Shown one piece after another: positions 54,388-62,922 of a stretch of 64,000 nt of DNA. Source of the DNA: Nitrospiraceae bacterium (lineage in GTDB: Bacteria > Nitrospirota > Nitrospiria > Nitrospirales > Nitrospiraceae); assembly GCA_019637075.1 (NCBI GenBank), contig JAHBWI010000003.1:62001-126000 (forward strand). The letters run 5' to 3'. Within the stretch, counting starts at the first letter, position 1. Every line of letters begins with the position of its first letter. A model generated the notes under the pieces. It made no database searches and was not told the origin of the DNA. It was given only the letters and a program-made list of their open reading frames with translations. The position numbers and the translations under genes are program-made.

Positions 54388-54664
54388 CTCGGTTTTTACT
54401 CTGGCCGCGAAGCGTCAGTGGGTTCTCGCGCCCAATGCCGCGGTGTCAGCTCTGTGCCGGAAGCTCCCGGCTGGTGCCTCCTCATCGGTGCCGTTCAACC
54501 ATGCCACTCAGTGACGGTCAGCAAACCCGCTCTGGGCGCGATGTTTAGCCCTCCACATCCCAGAGGCCAGAGTCCCAATCTGTCAAGCCCGCACCGTAAC
54601 TCCTTGATTCGTTGAAGGAAAGTTTCCGCCGCGTCGGTCGGCTCGAGGCCAGAAACCGCGGTGC
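54388..54664. other. Intergenic stretch without a recognisable gene
   Basis: About 280 nt between tRNA-Arg and the promoter region of the Pal-like gene. A short T-run follows the tRNA. I see no ORF with a ribosome site, no tRNA and no clear hairpin. Confidence 0.4.
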
Positions 54665-54692
54665 TATAGTTGTTACGACGTTTACGGTAACA
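54665..54692 (+). promoter_or_regulatory. Putative -10 box and inverted repeat before the Pal-like gene
   Basis: TATAGT (54665-54670) is a good -10 without a clear -35. Directly after it, TGTTAC (54671-54676) and GTAACA (54687-54692) form an inverted repeat at the likely transcription start, suitable for repressor binding. Confidence 0.4.
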
Positions 54693-54715
54693 CCTCGACG
54701 CAAGGAGCAAGGAGC

Positions 54716-55456
54716 ATGGTTATGAAACATCTCGGACCTTCACAGCTTATCCTGACCGGCCTGACGCTGGCTCTATTGGGAAGTCCCGGTTGCAGCAGCA
54801 TGAAATGGTTTCACTCAGGTTCCGACGATATGGCCGAATCGGAAATGGGATCGGCCAAGGACTCGCGCTCGGCGCGATTGGGCAGTGGCGACGGGGCAGA
54901 TAGGCAAGCTGGCCGTGACGGTCGATATCCCTCCATCGGTCGCCAGGATGCCATGAGTGATCCCGAGGGCGGTGCGCTGCGAGGATTCTCGCCGTTGGTG
55001 AACGGCCAGATCGCCGGTGAAGAACGGCTTAGCCGGAGCGACTATGGGCAGATGATGTTGCCGGTCGATCGCGACGCCAAGCGATATGCAGAGCTTCGCC
55101 GGGAAGAAGCGGCGGCGATCGAGGCCGGCTTGAACGATGTGTACTACGGGTATGATCGCTGGAACCTTTCGGATGACGGGATGACGGCGCTCAGCCACAA
55201 TGCGGAATGGTTGAAAGACAATCCCAAAGCCTTATTGAAGATCTCCGGTCATTGCGACGAACGCGGGACCCATGATTACAACCTGGTGTTGGGCGAGAAG
55301 CGTGCGAAGACGGCGAAGGCCTATCTCGTCGACATGGGGGTGAGCCCTAAGCAGGTAGCCATTGTGTCATACGGGAAGGAACGCCCGTTCTGTGCAGAGC
55401 ACGATGAGACCTGCCATCAGCAGAATCGGCGTGGCCATATGTTGTTGCGCAAATAG
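54716..55456 (+). CDS. Pal/OmpA-type peptidoglycan-associated lipoprotein
   Basis: 246 residues. The N-terminal signal peptide ends in a lipobox-like GSPGCSS. A polar linker rich in Asp, Ser and Gly (about residues 30-110) follows, then the OmpA-like domain that binds diaminopimelate of peptidoglycan: YYGYDRWNLSDDGMTALSHN, ISGHCDERGTHDYNLVLGEK, RAKTAKAYLVDMGV and VSYGKERPFC. Compared with Pal of proteobacteria the linker is long, and two extra cysteines occur near the end (CAEHDETCHQQNRRGH). No tol genes are next to it. Confidence 0.92.
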   Translation: MVMKHLGPSQLILTGLTLALLGSPGCSSMKWFHSGSDDMAESEMGSAKDSRSARLGSGDGADRQAGRDGRYPSIGRQDAMSDPEGGALRGFSPLVNGQIAGEERLSRSDYGQMMLPVDRDAKRYAELRREEAAAIEAGLNDVYYGYDRWNLSDDGMTALSHNAEWLKDNPKALLKISGHCDERGTHDYNLVLGEKRAKTAKAYLVDMGVSPKQVAIVSYGKERPFCAEHDETCHQQNRRGHMLLRK

Positions 55457-55464
55457 GCGACCCG

Positions 55465-55496
55465 CCCCGGCGCCTTCCCGTGAGGGGGTGCCGGGG
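55465..55496 (+). terminator. Strong hairpin after the Pal-like gene
   Basis: CCCCGGCGCC (55465-55474) pairs with GGTGCCGGGG (55487-55496), 10 bp with one G-U, 9 nt after the stop codon. It is followed by AAAA rather than T residues. Confidence 0.6.
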
Positions 55497-55502
55497 AAAA
55501 GC

Positions 55503-55523
55503 GCCTCGGTTCCTTTCCGAGGC
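55503..55523. terminator. Second hairpin
   Basis: GCCTCGG (55503-55509) and CCGAGGC (55517-55523) form a perfect 7-bp stem with a T/C loop, six nt after the first hairpin. The pair may act together in termination or mRNA protection. Confidence 0.45.
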
Positions 55524-55732
55524 CACCTCCCTGGTCCTCTCCTCCTCCAGACGGTGTTTCCTCCCAGCGTCCGGCACATTGAATACTCTGAGACCGGTCA
55601 CAGGCGATTGCCTGCGCGGGTCCGGTGTTGACCCCTGTGTGTCCTGGGTGACAATCAGTAAGAGCTTATGGTATCTGAGCCATGGCGCGGGGATGCCCCT
55701 AGGCCGATTACTTCGTACCAAGGAGTGGGATT

Positions 55733-55900
55733 GTGAACCAACGTTTCGGGATTACCGTTAAGTTTCTGATTTCCGCCGATTCTCCCGAGGAAGCGGAAGA
55801 GATTATCGAGTCGGCCTGTGAAAAGATGGCGTCCTCCGTCAGTGAAGGCGACGTCAGTTACGAAGGTATCGAGGATATCGAAGAGGAAGACGAGGACTGA
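55733..55900 (+). CDS. Small acidic protein
   Basis: A 55-residue frame with GTG start and AGGAG seven nt upstream. It reads as one strand (RFGITVKFLISAD), one helix (SPEEAEEIIESACEKMA) and a strongly acidic tail ending in EEEDED. Codon use and the good ribosome site support it. It resembles no family I know. It lies between the Pal-like gene and the DUF3422 gene, 74 nt before the latter. Confidence 0.65.
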   Translation: MNQRFGITVKFLISADSPEEAEEIIESACEKMASSVSEGDVSYEGIEDIEEEDED

Positions 55901-55974
55901 TTACGCCGGCACTGCCGGCATGATCGGCCGCGACCGCACAACCTGTCTACTGCGCCACCCGTGAGACCTCGAGC

Positions 55975-57366
55975 ATGACCGAACCAGCGACCACCGACGG
56001 GCAACCGACTCGCCCGCCCGGATTTTTGAATCGCATCCACCAGTCCAGCAAACATTATTTGCCCCAGTGGCTGGGCGTGCCCGCGCACATTCACCACGTG
56101 GCGCATCGGATGGCGAATCCTCCGATGGAGCGGCCCAACAGCCGCCGTGAATTCCAACATTTGCTGCAGGCGTTGGAGATTACCGAGGGGGCGCTCGAGG
56201 AAAAGTTCGGCTATGGATTCAAGACCGCACCGAACGGGGATCGGCTGGTTGTGGTCTGGGAAGCGCATACTGAATATTACAGCTACCAAGTCTGGCATGT
56301 GCTGAAAGACCCCTCGGCGCGGCTCGATTTCGGGCCGATTACGTTTCCCGGCTACGCGATGCCGATTTGCCCGCTGGGGATCAAGGTCAATGCGCTGGAT
56401 ATTCTCATCCTGCCGGAAGAGCCTCCGCTGCAGGATGCGTTGCGTGGTCGGTTGCCGGGCGCGATTGTGTACGGAAGCCACATCTTCAGCGAGGACATCG
56501 TGGCTGTGACCAGCTTCACGCCCGATGAATTCGAGCGGGAACGTTACCTGATTTGCTCGGACTCGCAAGAGGCCCTGGAGCAGCAGGTGTCGAAGATCGT
56601 GGACACGCTGGTCTCGATCGAGAACTACTACCACCTCGTCATGCTCCCGTTTCAGGCCTTTTCCCGGGCCGTCGACCAGATCCACGATTTCGAGCAACGA
56701 CATTTGTATCAGCGAGCGGTGCTGATCGAACAGTTGGGGGCGTCCACGCCGGAAACGATGCAGAAGTGGTTGACGGTGCTGACGCAGGACCTGCTCCAAG
56801 TCAGCCGCCTGGCAGAATCGATGCGGTATAGGCTCTCGGCGTCAGTGCCCTATGACCGGATCGTGCAGAGCAACCTGGTGTCACTTCAGGAGCGGCCCTA
56901 TCCGCCGTTGCGTCAGTTGTCGGAGTACATCTCGTGGAAGATTACCGGCGTGACGGATGGGTATCTACAGTTGGTACGGCGGATCGACGCGATGGAAAAG
57001 GATTTCGAGGCCACGGTGGCGGTCCTGCGGACGCACATCGAACTTCGACTGCAGGAACAGAATCTGGCTCTGCAGGATCAGAATATGAAACTGTTGGCGA
57101 GCGTGGACACGACGACTCGCGGGCAGGCCATTCTGCAGCGGACGGTCGAAAGCCTGTCGGTGATCGTGATCACCTACTACCTCACGGGCTTGGGCAGTTA
57201 CGTCCTAAAGGCGTGTTATGAGATGGGCTGGTTGAAGAACTACACGATTGCGACGGCAATCTTCGTCCCGATCGCCTTCGCGACGTCTTTTACCTTGATG
57301 ACCGTCGGGCGACGGATCATCATCAAACGCATGTCGGATCCGACCAAGGCCGGGGCCGGGCACTAG
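55975..57366 (+). CDS. DUF3422-family membrane-anchored protein
   Basis: 463 residues. The family pattern is clear: HPLR-like opening replaced by GVPAHIHHVAHRM, then WEAHTEYYSYQVWHVLKDP, FTPDEFERERYLICSDSQE, a long helical middle (residues about 210-370) with coiled-coil tendency (IELRLQEQNLALQDQNMKLL), and two C-terminal membrane helices (SVIVITYYLTGLGSYVLKA, IATAIFVPIAFATSFTLM). No biochemical function is known for the family. Nothing nearby explains it. Confidence 0.88.
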   Translation: MTEPATTDGQPTRPPGFLNRIHQSSKHYLPQWLGVPAHIHHVAHRMANPPMERPNSRREFQHLLQALEITEGALEEKFGYGFKTAPNGDRLVVVWEAHTEYYSYQVWHVLKDPSARLDFGPITFPGYAMPICPLGIKVNALDILILPEEPPLQDALRGRLPGAIVYGSHIFSEDIVAVTSFTPDEFERERYLICSDSQEALEQQVSKIVDTLVSIENYYHLVMLPFQAFSRAVDQIHDFEQRHLYQRAVLIEQLGASTPETMQKWLTVLTQDLLQVSRLAESMRYRLSASVPYDRIVQSNLVSLQERPYPPLRQLSEYISWKITGVTDGYLQLVRRIDAMEKDFEATVAVLRTHIELRLQEQNLALQDQNMKLLASVDTTTRGQAILQRTVESLSVIVITYYLTGLGSYVLKACYEMGWLKNYTIATAIFVPIAFATSFTLMTVGRRIIIKRMSDPTKAGAGH

Positions 57367-57468
57367 TCCCGGCCGTCTTTCGCTTTTCCTGACACACCCA
57401 CGTTCGTTTTGTGCTTCACCGATCCCCGTGCGCGCTGCTCCCCATCCTGGGAAGCCCGGTGCGGGGGA

Positions 57469-57822
57469 TCAGGCTATGGCCAGTTCGTCGACGTAGGCGT
57501 CGGCAGCGGGCTGGAGCTGGTGGTCGATTAATCGGTGAATCCGGCTTTGGTCGTCACGTCGTACGCGGATGAACTCAATTCCGGCGATCTCGCCCAAGGT
57601 CCAACGCACCTTGGCCAACCCCACGCTCACGGGTCGGGCTTGATCCGGCGTCATCATCCGGAGTTCTAGGTAATCTCCCGGCTGGACGGACTGGGAGGTC
57701 CGAATCGCGCATCCCGGAGCCGACAGGTTGATGACCGTGCCGTGGCCGATCATCGAATCTCCGGAAAAGCGCACTGGGTAGTTCACGGTGACACGTACTG
57801 CAGAACGAAGTTCCCTTTCCAT
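57469..57822 (-). CDS. PilZ-domain protein
   Basis: 117 residues forming one PilZ beta barrel, probably binding cyclic di-GMP. The usual R-x-x-x-R is present as ERELRSAVRVTVNYPVRF near the N-terminus, and D/N-x-S-x-x-G as INLSAPGCAIR. KVRWTLGEIAGIEFIRV is the typical end strand. AAGGAGG lies seven nt before ATG 57822. A second, related PilZ gene is 750 nt away at 58568. Confidence 0.87.
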   Translation of the reverse strand: MERELRSAVRVTVNYPVRFSGDSMIGHGTVINLSAPGCAIRTSQSVQPGDYLELRMMTPDQARPVSVGLAKVRWTLGEIAGIEFIRVRRDDQSRIHRLIDHQLQPAADAYVDELAIA

Positions 57823-57943
57823 GGTAAGGCCTCCTTGCCTTGCTCCTGCCTCTTTCGGAGGGAGTGGCGCGGAACTTGAGTGCGAGTAGCAGAATCGACC
57901 GGAAGGGCTGTTGCCTAAGGAGCCGTTTGGGGGAAAGGGGAAC

Positions 57944-58084
57944 CTACTCCGGCCGAGCCTTGCTGTGCGTCACCCAAAAGGCCAATGGGAGGGCGATGGG
58001 AAAGGGGAGGAGGATCAGGATCCATAGCGCCAACTGCCTTGGAGCGAGTGAAGGGAATGGAGGTCGAAAAGTCAGGCGAAACAT
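57944..58084 (-). CDS. Tiny single-helix membrane protein
   Basis: 46 residues from ATG 58084 with one membrane helix (LALWILILLPFPIALPLAFW) and charged ends. The ribosome site is weak and the frame is open upstream, so the start is uncertain. It pairs with another one-helix gene 38 nt upstream. No family recognised. Confidence 0.4.
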   Translation of the reverse strand: MFRLTFRPPFPSLAPRQLALWILILLPFPIALPLAFWVTHSKARPE

Positions 58085-58121
58085 GGCAAAGCCTACCGCG
58101 AAGGTGAAATATTCTGGGGCC

Positions 58122-58238
58122 TCAGATCCGGGATGAGCGACGGGGTGCCGTACCGACCAGACGCATGACATCGGCGATCCAACGTGCCCATACAAGCCCA
58201 AACACAATGACCGTGAGCAGCAATCCACTGGCGTCCAT
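58122..58238 (-). CDS. Tiny single-helix membrane protein
   Basis: 38 residues from ATG 58238, with AGGAG seven nt upstream. One membrane helix (GLLLTVIVFGLVWARWIADV) and a basic C-terminus (PRRSSR). The good ribosome site favours a real micro-protein. Such peptides often bind larger membrane complexes; none is encoded nearby. Confidence 0.5.
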   Translation of the reverse strand: MDASGLLLTVIVFGLVWARWIADVMRLVGTAPRRSSRI

Positions 58239-58408
58239 CGAGATTCTCCTGGGGGTTAGACCCTGTCGACTCTTACTGGAACTCCAAATGAGCAACCGAC
58301 ATGCCATGCGCGAACCCTGCAGCCGGTGCCAGGCCAAATCCTTGAAATTCCATCATTCGTTGTTGGGAAGTGGGTAGCGGGCTGGCTCCGGTGATTGTGG
58401 AACTATTG

Positions 58409-58436
58409 GGAACGGATACGCGACTGTATCCGTTCC
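58409..58436. promoter_or_regulatory. Perfect 11-bp inverted repeat in a 329-nt divergent gap
   Basis: GGAACGGATAC (58409-58419) and GTATCCGTTCC (58426-58436) are exact inverses with a 6-nt loop. The gap (58239-58567) separates a minus-strand micro-protein gene from a plus-strand PilZ gene and holds nothing else I can support. It could be an operator or a strong RNA hairpin in the leader of the PilZ gene. Confidence 0.55.
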
Positions 58437-58567
58437 GATAATGCCCTCCAGGATTACGCCGGACAGCCACCGCCGGCCGGCTCTGTTGATTTCGTCAGGG
58501 GAAAAGGGTATCCATCTGCCCATCCCGCGAAATTTACGGATTTGGTCTCGGTCGGACGGAGGTGTCC

Positions 58568-58888
58568 GTGGAACGACGAGATACGCCGCGTTATGAGGTT
58601 GAGGTCCCGCTGACGTTCTCCGGCAATGAAATCGCCGGGGGAGGGATGGTGACGAGCCTTTCGAAGGAAGGCTGTCATGTCCTGAGCGAGGAATCCATGC
58701 CGTCTCACGCCTACTTGGCGCTTCGTCTGCAGTTGCCCGACCCGCACGAACCACTCAAGATCGAGGTCGCGGAGGTGCGGTGGGCAAATGCCACAGGGTT
58801 TGGGCTGTCCTTCGTGCATTTGCACGCGGAGGAAGTGCAGCGGCTTGGCCGCTTCATTTCCTGGCTGCGCCGGACACAGAACAACTGA
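58568..58888 (+). CDS. PilZ-domain protein
   Basis: 106 residues from GTG 58568, placed five nt after GGAGG. The c-di-GMP-binding pattern is VERRDTPRYEVEVPLTF (R-x-x-x-R type) and SLSKEGCHVLS, with the strand VAEVRWANATGFGLSFVHL near the end. Its layout and length match the PilZ protein at 57469, so the two are probably paralogues. It ends 14 nt before the convergent TonB-like gene. Confidence 0.85.
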   Translation: MERRDTPRYEVEVPLTFSGNEIAGGGMVTSLSKEGCHVLSEESMPSHAYLALRLQLPDPHEPLKIEVAEVRWANATGFGLSFVHLHAEEVQRLGRFISWLRRTQNN

Positions 58889-58902
58889 GGGTTGTTCGTG
58901 CC

Positions 58903-59835
58903 TTACCGCGTGATGATCGGGAGGTCGACATGCACGTCGATCGGGGAGTCTTGTCTCCCGGTTGGGAATGGAGGAAACGGATGGGCGTTGACGACGGTCA
59001 TCAGCGCCGCCTGGTCCAATTCCGCATTGCCTGAGCTGCGCTCTACCTCGATCAGTTGGGCTTCTCCGTTGGCATACAGGCGGAATTGGATCACCGGCAT
59101 CCGCCGCACGGCATGCCGTCGCTGCGACAGCTCCTCGCGCAGCCGTTGTTGGATCAGCCCCTGCAGGTGTCGCCAGTAGCCGTTTTGTCGTCCCTGGGCG
59201 GCATTGTCGATCAAGTCCTCTTCCTGCAAACCGCCATCGAGCATGGCTAGCCCTCCGGGTGAGACCGAGTCCCGTCCGGCCAGATCCTGAAGCCGTATGG
59301 CGCCGGCAGCCGCTTCCGAGCGCAGGCTCCGATCCATGTAGCCAGGAGTGGCGATGGTGACCACGACCGACCGCCTGGCGATCTCCTCCAGATGCAGACC
59401 CTGCTGCCGGGCGAGCGAAACATGGAGCACGGTGGCCTTCGGCGGCGAGCCGATGGTCGAAGAGAGGCGGCCCAAGTCGACCGTTACCGACAGCCGGTGG
59501 GCATCAGGACGTGGTTCCAACGGTACCGTATAGCGCGGAAGGCCTTCCCCTTCGAACGAGGCCACGAGGGTTTCTCCCTGCCGGGTCGGTTGTTCCGGCA
59601 CTTGTACCGTGACGGTCAGGCCGCGGTTCGGGGGTAGCGCTCCGTAGAGACTGTCGGCTGGAAGGTCGATTTGGATATCGTGAGCCGTGACGCGCGGTTG
59701 ATTGCTACCAGCCCAGGTGGCGCTCAGCATCAAGGCGATGAGTCCGCCGATGATGAAGGGTCCGGTCCATCCGGCGATCCGCAACAGGACGAGTCTGGAA
59801 AAGGGTACAAACGAAGGCTGGGCTAACCGTGACAT
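58903..59835 (-). CDS. TonB-family energy-transducer-like protein
   Basis: 310 residues with one N-terminal membrane helix (FIIGGLIALMLSATWAG, residues about 27-43), a beta-rich middle resembling an immunoglobulin-like or invasin-type domain, and a C-terminal TonB fold (MPVIQFRLYANGEAQLIEVE, GNAELDQAALMTVVNAHPFP). The usual Pro-Lys/Pro-Glu linker of TonB is missing. No ExbB or ExbD gene is adjacent. Function beyond the TonB-like fold is open. Confidence 0.78.
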   Translation of the reverse strand: MSRLAQPSFVPFSRLVLLRIAGWTGPFIIGGLIALMLSATWAGSNQPRVTAHDIQIDLPADSLYGALPPNRGLTVTVQVPEQPTRQGETLVASFEGEGLPRYTVPLEPRPDAHRLSVTVDLGRLSSTIGSPPKATVLHVSLARQQGLHLEEIARRSVVVTIATPGYMDRSLRSEAAAGAIRLQDLAGRDSVSPGGLAMLDGGLQEEDLIDNAAQGRQNGYWRHLQGLIQQRLREELSQRRHAVRRMPVIQFRLYANGEAQLIEVERSSGNAELDQAALMTVVNAHPFPPFPTGRQDSPIDVHVDLPIITR

Positions 59836-60000
59836 CGTGGCACCTTGGGGTAGTTTCTGGACGATGAAGACACATCATGAGTATCACGGGGGGCGGGCCT
59901 GGCCTAACCAAATGCACAATCATGTCATGCGTTCGTTCTGCCGGTTGCGCAGCATACGGCGGTTCAGGCAGGATGACAGCATCGGTGAAAGGTAGGTGCC

Positions 60001-61530
60001 ATGACGACCTCGTCGACATTTCCGGACCTTCCGCAGCTCAAGACTCCCTGTGTTATGGTCATTTTCGGGGCCGACGGCGACCTGACCAAGCGCAAGCTCA
60101 TCCCTGCCCTTTACAACCTCATGGCAGGGCATCTGCTTCCCGAATCCTTCGCGGTAATAGGAACGGATAGGCTGGAGCATTCGACTGAAGAGTACCGAGC
60201 CAAGCTCGATCGGGTGATCGGTGATTACCTCCCGCGCGGATTCGACCGAACCGTATGGCACGCGCTGCTTCGGCGCATTCACTACCTGCCGGGAGATTTC
60301 CAAGAAGGGACGACGTACCGGAGACTCAACGAAATCCTGCAGGAGATCGACCGGTCGGAAGGCACCAAGGGCAACTATCTCTTTTACCTGGCCACCGTGC
60401 CGGGGCTGTTCGGCGAGATCGTGCGGCATCTGGGCGAGTACGGGTTGGTGGTCGAACGGGATGGTCTCTGGCGTCGCGTGGTGATCGAAAAGCCCTTCGG
60501 ACACGACGTGGATTCGGCCAAGGCGCTTAACTACGAATTGCAACGGGCGCTGCGCGAACAGCAGATCTACCGCATCGACCATTATTTGGGCAAAGAGACG
60601 GTCCAGAACATTTTGGTGTTCCGCTTCGCCAATGGCATCTTCGAGCCGGTCTGGAACCGGCAATACATCGATCATGTGCAGATCACGGTGGCGGAGAGTC
60701 TCGGGGTCGAGCATCGTGGGCGCTACTACGAACAGGCCGGGGCGCTACGGGACATGGTGCCGAACCATTTGCTCCAGCTCCTCTGTTACCTCGCCATGGA
60801 GCCGCCCAATTCTTTCGCCGCCGATGCCGTGCGCGACGAGAAGGCCAAGGTCTTGCGCGGAGTGGTGCCGATGAGTTCGCTGGATGTCCTTCGGTTCGTG
60901 GCCTTTGGTCAATACGGTGAAGGCACGATCGATGGCAAGCCCGTGGTGGGGTATCGGGGGGAACCGCTCGTGGCTCCCGAGTCGCTCACCGAAACCTTCG
61001 TAGCCATGAAACTGTTCATCGACAATTGGCGATGGGCCGGCGTCCCGTTCTATCTGCGAACCGGCAAGCGCATGGCTAGGCGGTTGACGGAGATCGTTGT
61101 ACAGTTCAAATGCGCGCCGTTCATGTTGTTCAGCAAGACCAAGGTGGATCGGCTCGCCCCCAACCTCCTGGTGATCCGCATCCAGCCGGATGAAGGGATT
61201 TCGCTCCGGTTCGATGCGAAGGTGCCGGGTCCGACCGTTCGGATCGGCACGGTGGACATGGATTTTCAGTACGCGGACTATTTCGGCAACGCGCCCAACA
61301 CGGGCTATGAAACCTTGTTGCACGACGCCTTGGCCGGCGATGCGACGTTGTTTCAGCGGGCCGACAGCATCGAATTGGGTTGGCAAGTCGTGCAAATGGT
61401 GCTCGATGTCTGGAAGTCGCTGCCGACCGCCGCCTTCCCGAACTACGCGAGCGGGACCTGGGGGCCGACCGAAGCAGAGGCGTTGCTGAAGCGGGATGGG
61501 CGGGAATGGTGGAACGGCGGGCGGGCATGA
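60001..61530 (+). CDS. zwf: Glucose-6-phosphate 1-dehydrogenase
   Basis: First enzyme of the oxidative pentose phosphate pathway. The 509 residues have the cofactor loop VIFGADGDLTKRKLIPALYN (the usual Ser of G-A-S-G-D-L is Asp), VIEKPFGHDVDSAKALN, the active-site RIDHYLGKETVQNILVFRFA with the catalytic His, and YEQAGALRDMVPNHLLQLL. G6PD in a likely autotroph supplies NADPH and can serve glycogen use. msrA follows after 76 nt. Confidence 0.95.
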   Translation: MTTSSTFPDLPQLKTPCVMVIFGADGDLTKRKLIPALYNLMAGHLLPESFAVIGTDRLEHSTEEYRAKLDRVIGDYLPRGFDRTVWHALLRRIHYLPGDFQEGTTYRRLNEILQEIDRSEGTKGNYLFYLATVPGLFGEIVRHLGEYGLVVERDGLWRRVVIEKPFGHDVDSAKALNYELQRALREQQIYRIDHYLGKETVQNILVFRFANGIFEPVWNRQYIDHVQITVAESLGVEHRGRYYEQAGALRDMVPNHLLQLLCYLAMEPPNSFAADAVRDEKAKVLRGVVPMSSLDVLRFVAFGQYGEGTIDGKPVVGYRGEPLVAPESLTETFVAMKLFIDNWRWAGVPFYLRTGKRMARRLTEIVVQFKCAPFMLFSKTKVDRLAPNLLVIRIQPDEGISLRFDAKVPGPTVRIGTVDMDFQYADYFGNAPNTGYETLLHDALAGDATLFQRADSIELGWQVVQMVLDVWKSLPTAAFPNYASGTWGPTEAEALLKRDGREWWNGGRA

Positions 61531-61606
61531 GCAGGGCCGCAATTGGCCGGTTTTGTAAGAGATCGTGTGTGCCGGCGGCGACAGAGTGAGCGAGGGAGAA
61601 GCAGCT

Positions 61607-62152
61607 ATGTCAGGAGCGAAGATGGAAGTGGCCACGCTGGCCGGCGGCTGTTTTTGGTGTTTGGAGGCCCTATTCGACCAGGTGGTGGGTGTGGAATCGG
61701 TCGAGTCGGGCTATATCGGCGGCCAAACGGAGAACCCTACCTACGAACAGGTCTGTTCAGGCCGGTCCGGTCATGCAGAAGCCGTGCGGATCACATTCGA
61801 TCCGGCGCGGATCACCTACCGGGAACTCTTGGATATGTTCCTCGTTAGTCACGATCCCACCACGCTCAATCGTCAAGGCAACGATACGGGAACCCAATAT
61901 CGGTCAGGCATTTTTTACCACTCCCCCGAACAGAAACAGATCGCAGAGGACGCGATTGCGGCGGTCACTCAGAGCAAGCTGTATGCGAATCCCGTCGTGA
62001 CCGAGGTGGTTCCCGCCGGGCGGTGGTACGAGGCGGAGGGGTACCATCAGGAGTACTTCGTTCGAAATCCCTTCCAGGGCTACTGCACCTATGTCGTCGG
62101 GCCCAAGGTCGCCAAGTTTCGCAATGCGTTTGCGTCCAGACTGAAGGCGTGA
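61607..62152 (+). CDS. msrA: Peptide methionine-S-sulfoxide reductase
   Basis: Repairs oxidised methionine. From ATG 61607 the protein has 181 residues. The catalytic GGCFWCLEALFDQ (Cys about residue 15), GYIGGQTENPTYEQVCSGRS, GHAEAVRI, FLVSHDPTTLNRQGNDTGTQ and YRSGIFYHSPEQ are family hallmarks. No resolving-Cys-containing C-terminal tail of the E. coli type is seen; the other Cys residues are in VCSG and GYCTY. Close to zwf, whose NADPH ultimately feeds the thioredoxin used by MsrA. Confidence 0.95.
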   Translation: MSGAKMEVATLAGGCFWCLEALFDQVVGVESVESGYIGGQTENPTYEQVCSGRSGHAEAVRITFDPARITYRELLDMFLVSHDPTTLNRQGNDTGTQYRSGIFYHSPEQKQIAEDAIAAVTQSKLYANPVVTEVVPAGRWYEAEGYHQEYFVRNPFQGYCTYVVGPKVAKFRNAFASRLKA

Positions 62153-62173
62153 GAAGGCTCGTAGGGGCCCATC

Positions 62174-62237
62174 GCTTATGGCTAATGGCGTATGGCATGG
62201 GCAAGTGAAAGAACCAATCCGGCCATAGACTATAAGC
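62174..62237. repeat. Intergenic imperfect inverted repeat
   Basis: GCTTATGGCTAATGGC (62174-62189) matches the inverse of GCCATAGACTATAAGC (62222-62237) at 12 of 16 positions, and short TATGGC words recur between them. The pattern resembles mobile-repeat remnants; it fills the gap between convergent msrA and the minus-strand gene at 62246. Confidence 0.4.
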
Positions 62238-62245
62238 CGCACGCT

Positions 62246-62677
62246 CTACTTCGGCCAGATTCTCCGCACACTGTCCGCAGCATCCTGCAGCACATTGACC
62301 TTTTGCATGACCTGCGAAGGTTTGATCAGTAATTCGGCTTGGGGCGGGCAAAAGGGCCATTCCACACGGCTCTTGCCCTGAACCTGGGCAAGGATGACGC
62401 TGTCCGGACCTTCCGAGGGGGTCTGCAACACGATCAGCGGATCTTTGGGGTCGAGCACGCAGGTGGATTCGAATCCCGCTTGTTGGTAGCGGTCCGGTTG
62501 AAACAGATTCACCTTGTGTGCCCCGTTGGAGAAAATCGTGTCGCCTTCGCGGATCGGGCCGGAGGGCGCCACGGAGTAGAGCACCAGCGGCGCAATCAAG
62601 ATGACTGCGGCTGCGAGGCCGATGGACCAGAGCGGTGGCTCGGCGCCCCGCTGTCCGTTGGATTCAGCTCGATCCAT
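62246..62677 (-). CDS. Membrane-anchored hypothetical protein
   Basis: 143 residues with one membrane helix (IGLAAAVILIAPLVLYSVA, about residues 20-38) and a soluble C-terminal domain that begins GPIREGDTIFSNGAHKVNLF. Two cysteines (STCVLD, WPFCPP) could form a disulfide outside the membrane. The family is not recognised. Convergent with msrA and divergent from the zinc-ribbon pair. Confidence 0.68.
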   Translation of the reverse strand: MDRAESNGQRGAEPPLWSIGLAAAVILIAPLVLYSVAPSGPIREGDTIFSNGAHKVNLFQPDRYQQAGFESTCVLDPKDPLIVLQTPSEGPDSVILAQVQGKSRVEWPFCPPQAELLIKPSQVMQKVNVLQDAADSVRRIWPK

Positions 62678-62778
62678 GTTTCTTTACGTTCCGGCCCTGA
62701 CGGCCCTTGTGGAACTCGGCGATTGTCTTCACACTATACAGTCTTGTATTGTCTCCACCACACGAGGTCTGTGCGTCA

Positions 62779-62922
62779 ATGGTCTACTGTCCCATGTGCT
62801 CTGCCGGGGCAAAACGAGTCGCCCGTCACGGATGGCAGGATTTTTTCCTGCACCTGATCGGGTATTATCCCTTTCGCTGCACGATCTGCCTTCACCGGTT
62901 CCGTCTCCGCCGAAGAACCTGA
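62779..62922 (+). CDS. 47-residue zinc-ribbon protein, first of a tandem pair
   Basis: MVYCPMCSAGAKRVARHGWQ, then DFFLHLIGYYPFRCTICLHR and FRLRRRT. Two C-x2-C pairs (residues 4-7 and 34-37) should bind one zinc, with an amphipathic helix between them and a basic tail. The gene at 63118 has the same length, spacing and RHG-x2-DF-x3-L-x-GYYP-x-RC core, so the two arose by duplication. No good ribosome site is visible. Function unknown. Confidence 0.6.
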   Translation: MVYCPMCSAGAKRVARHGWQDFFLHLIGYYPFRCTICLHRFRLRRRT

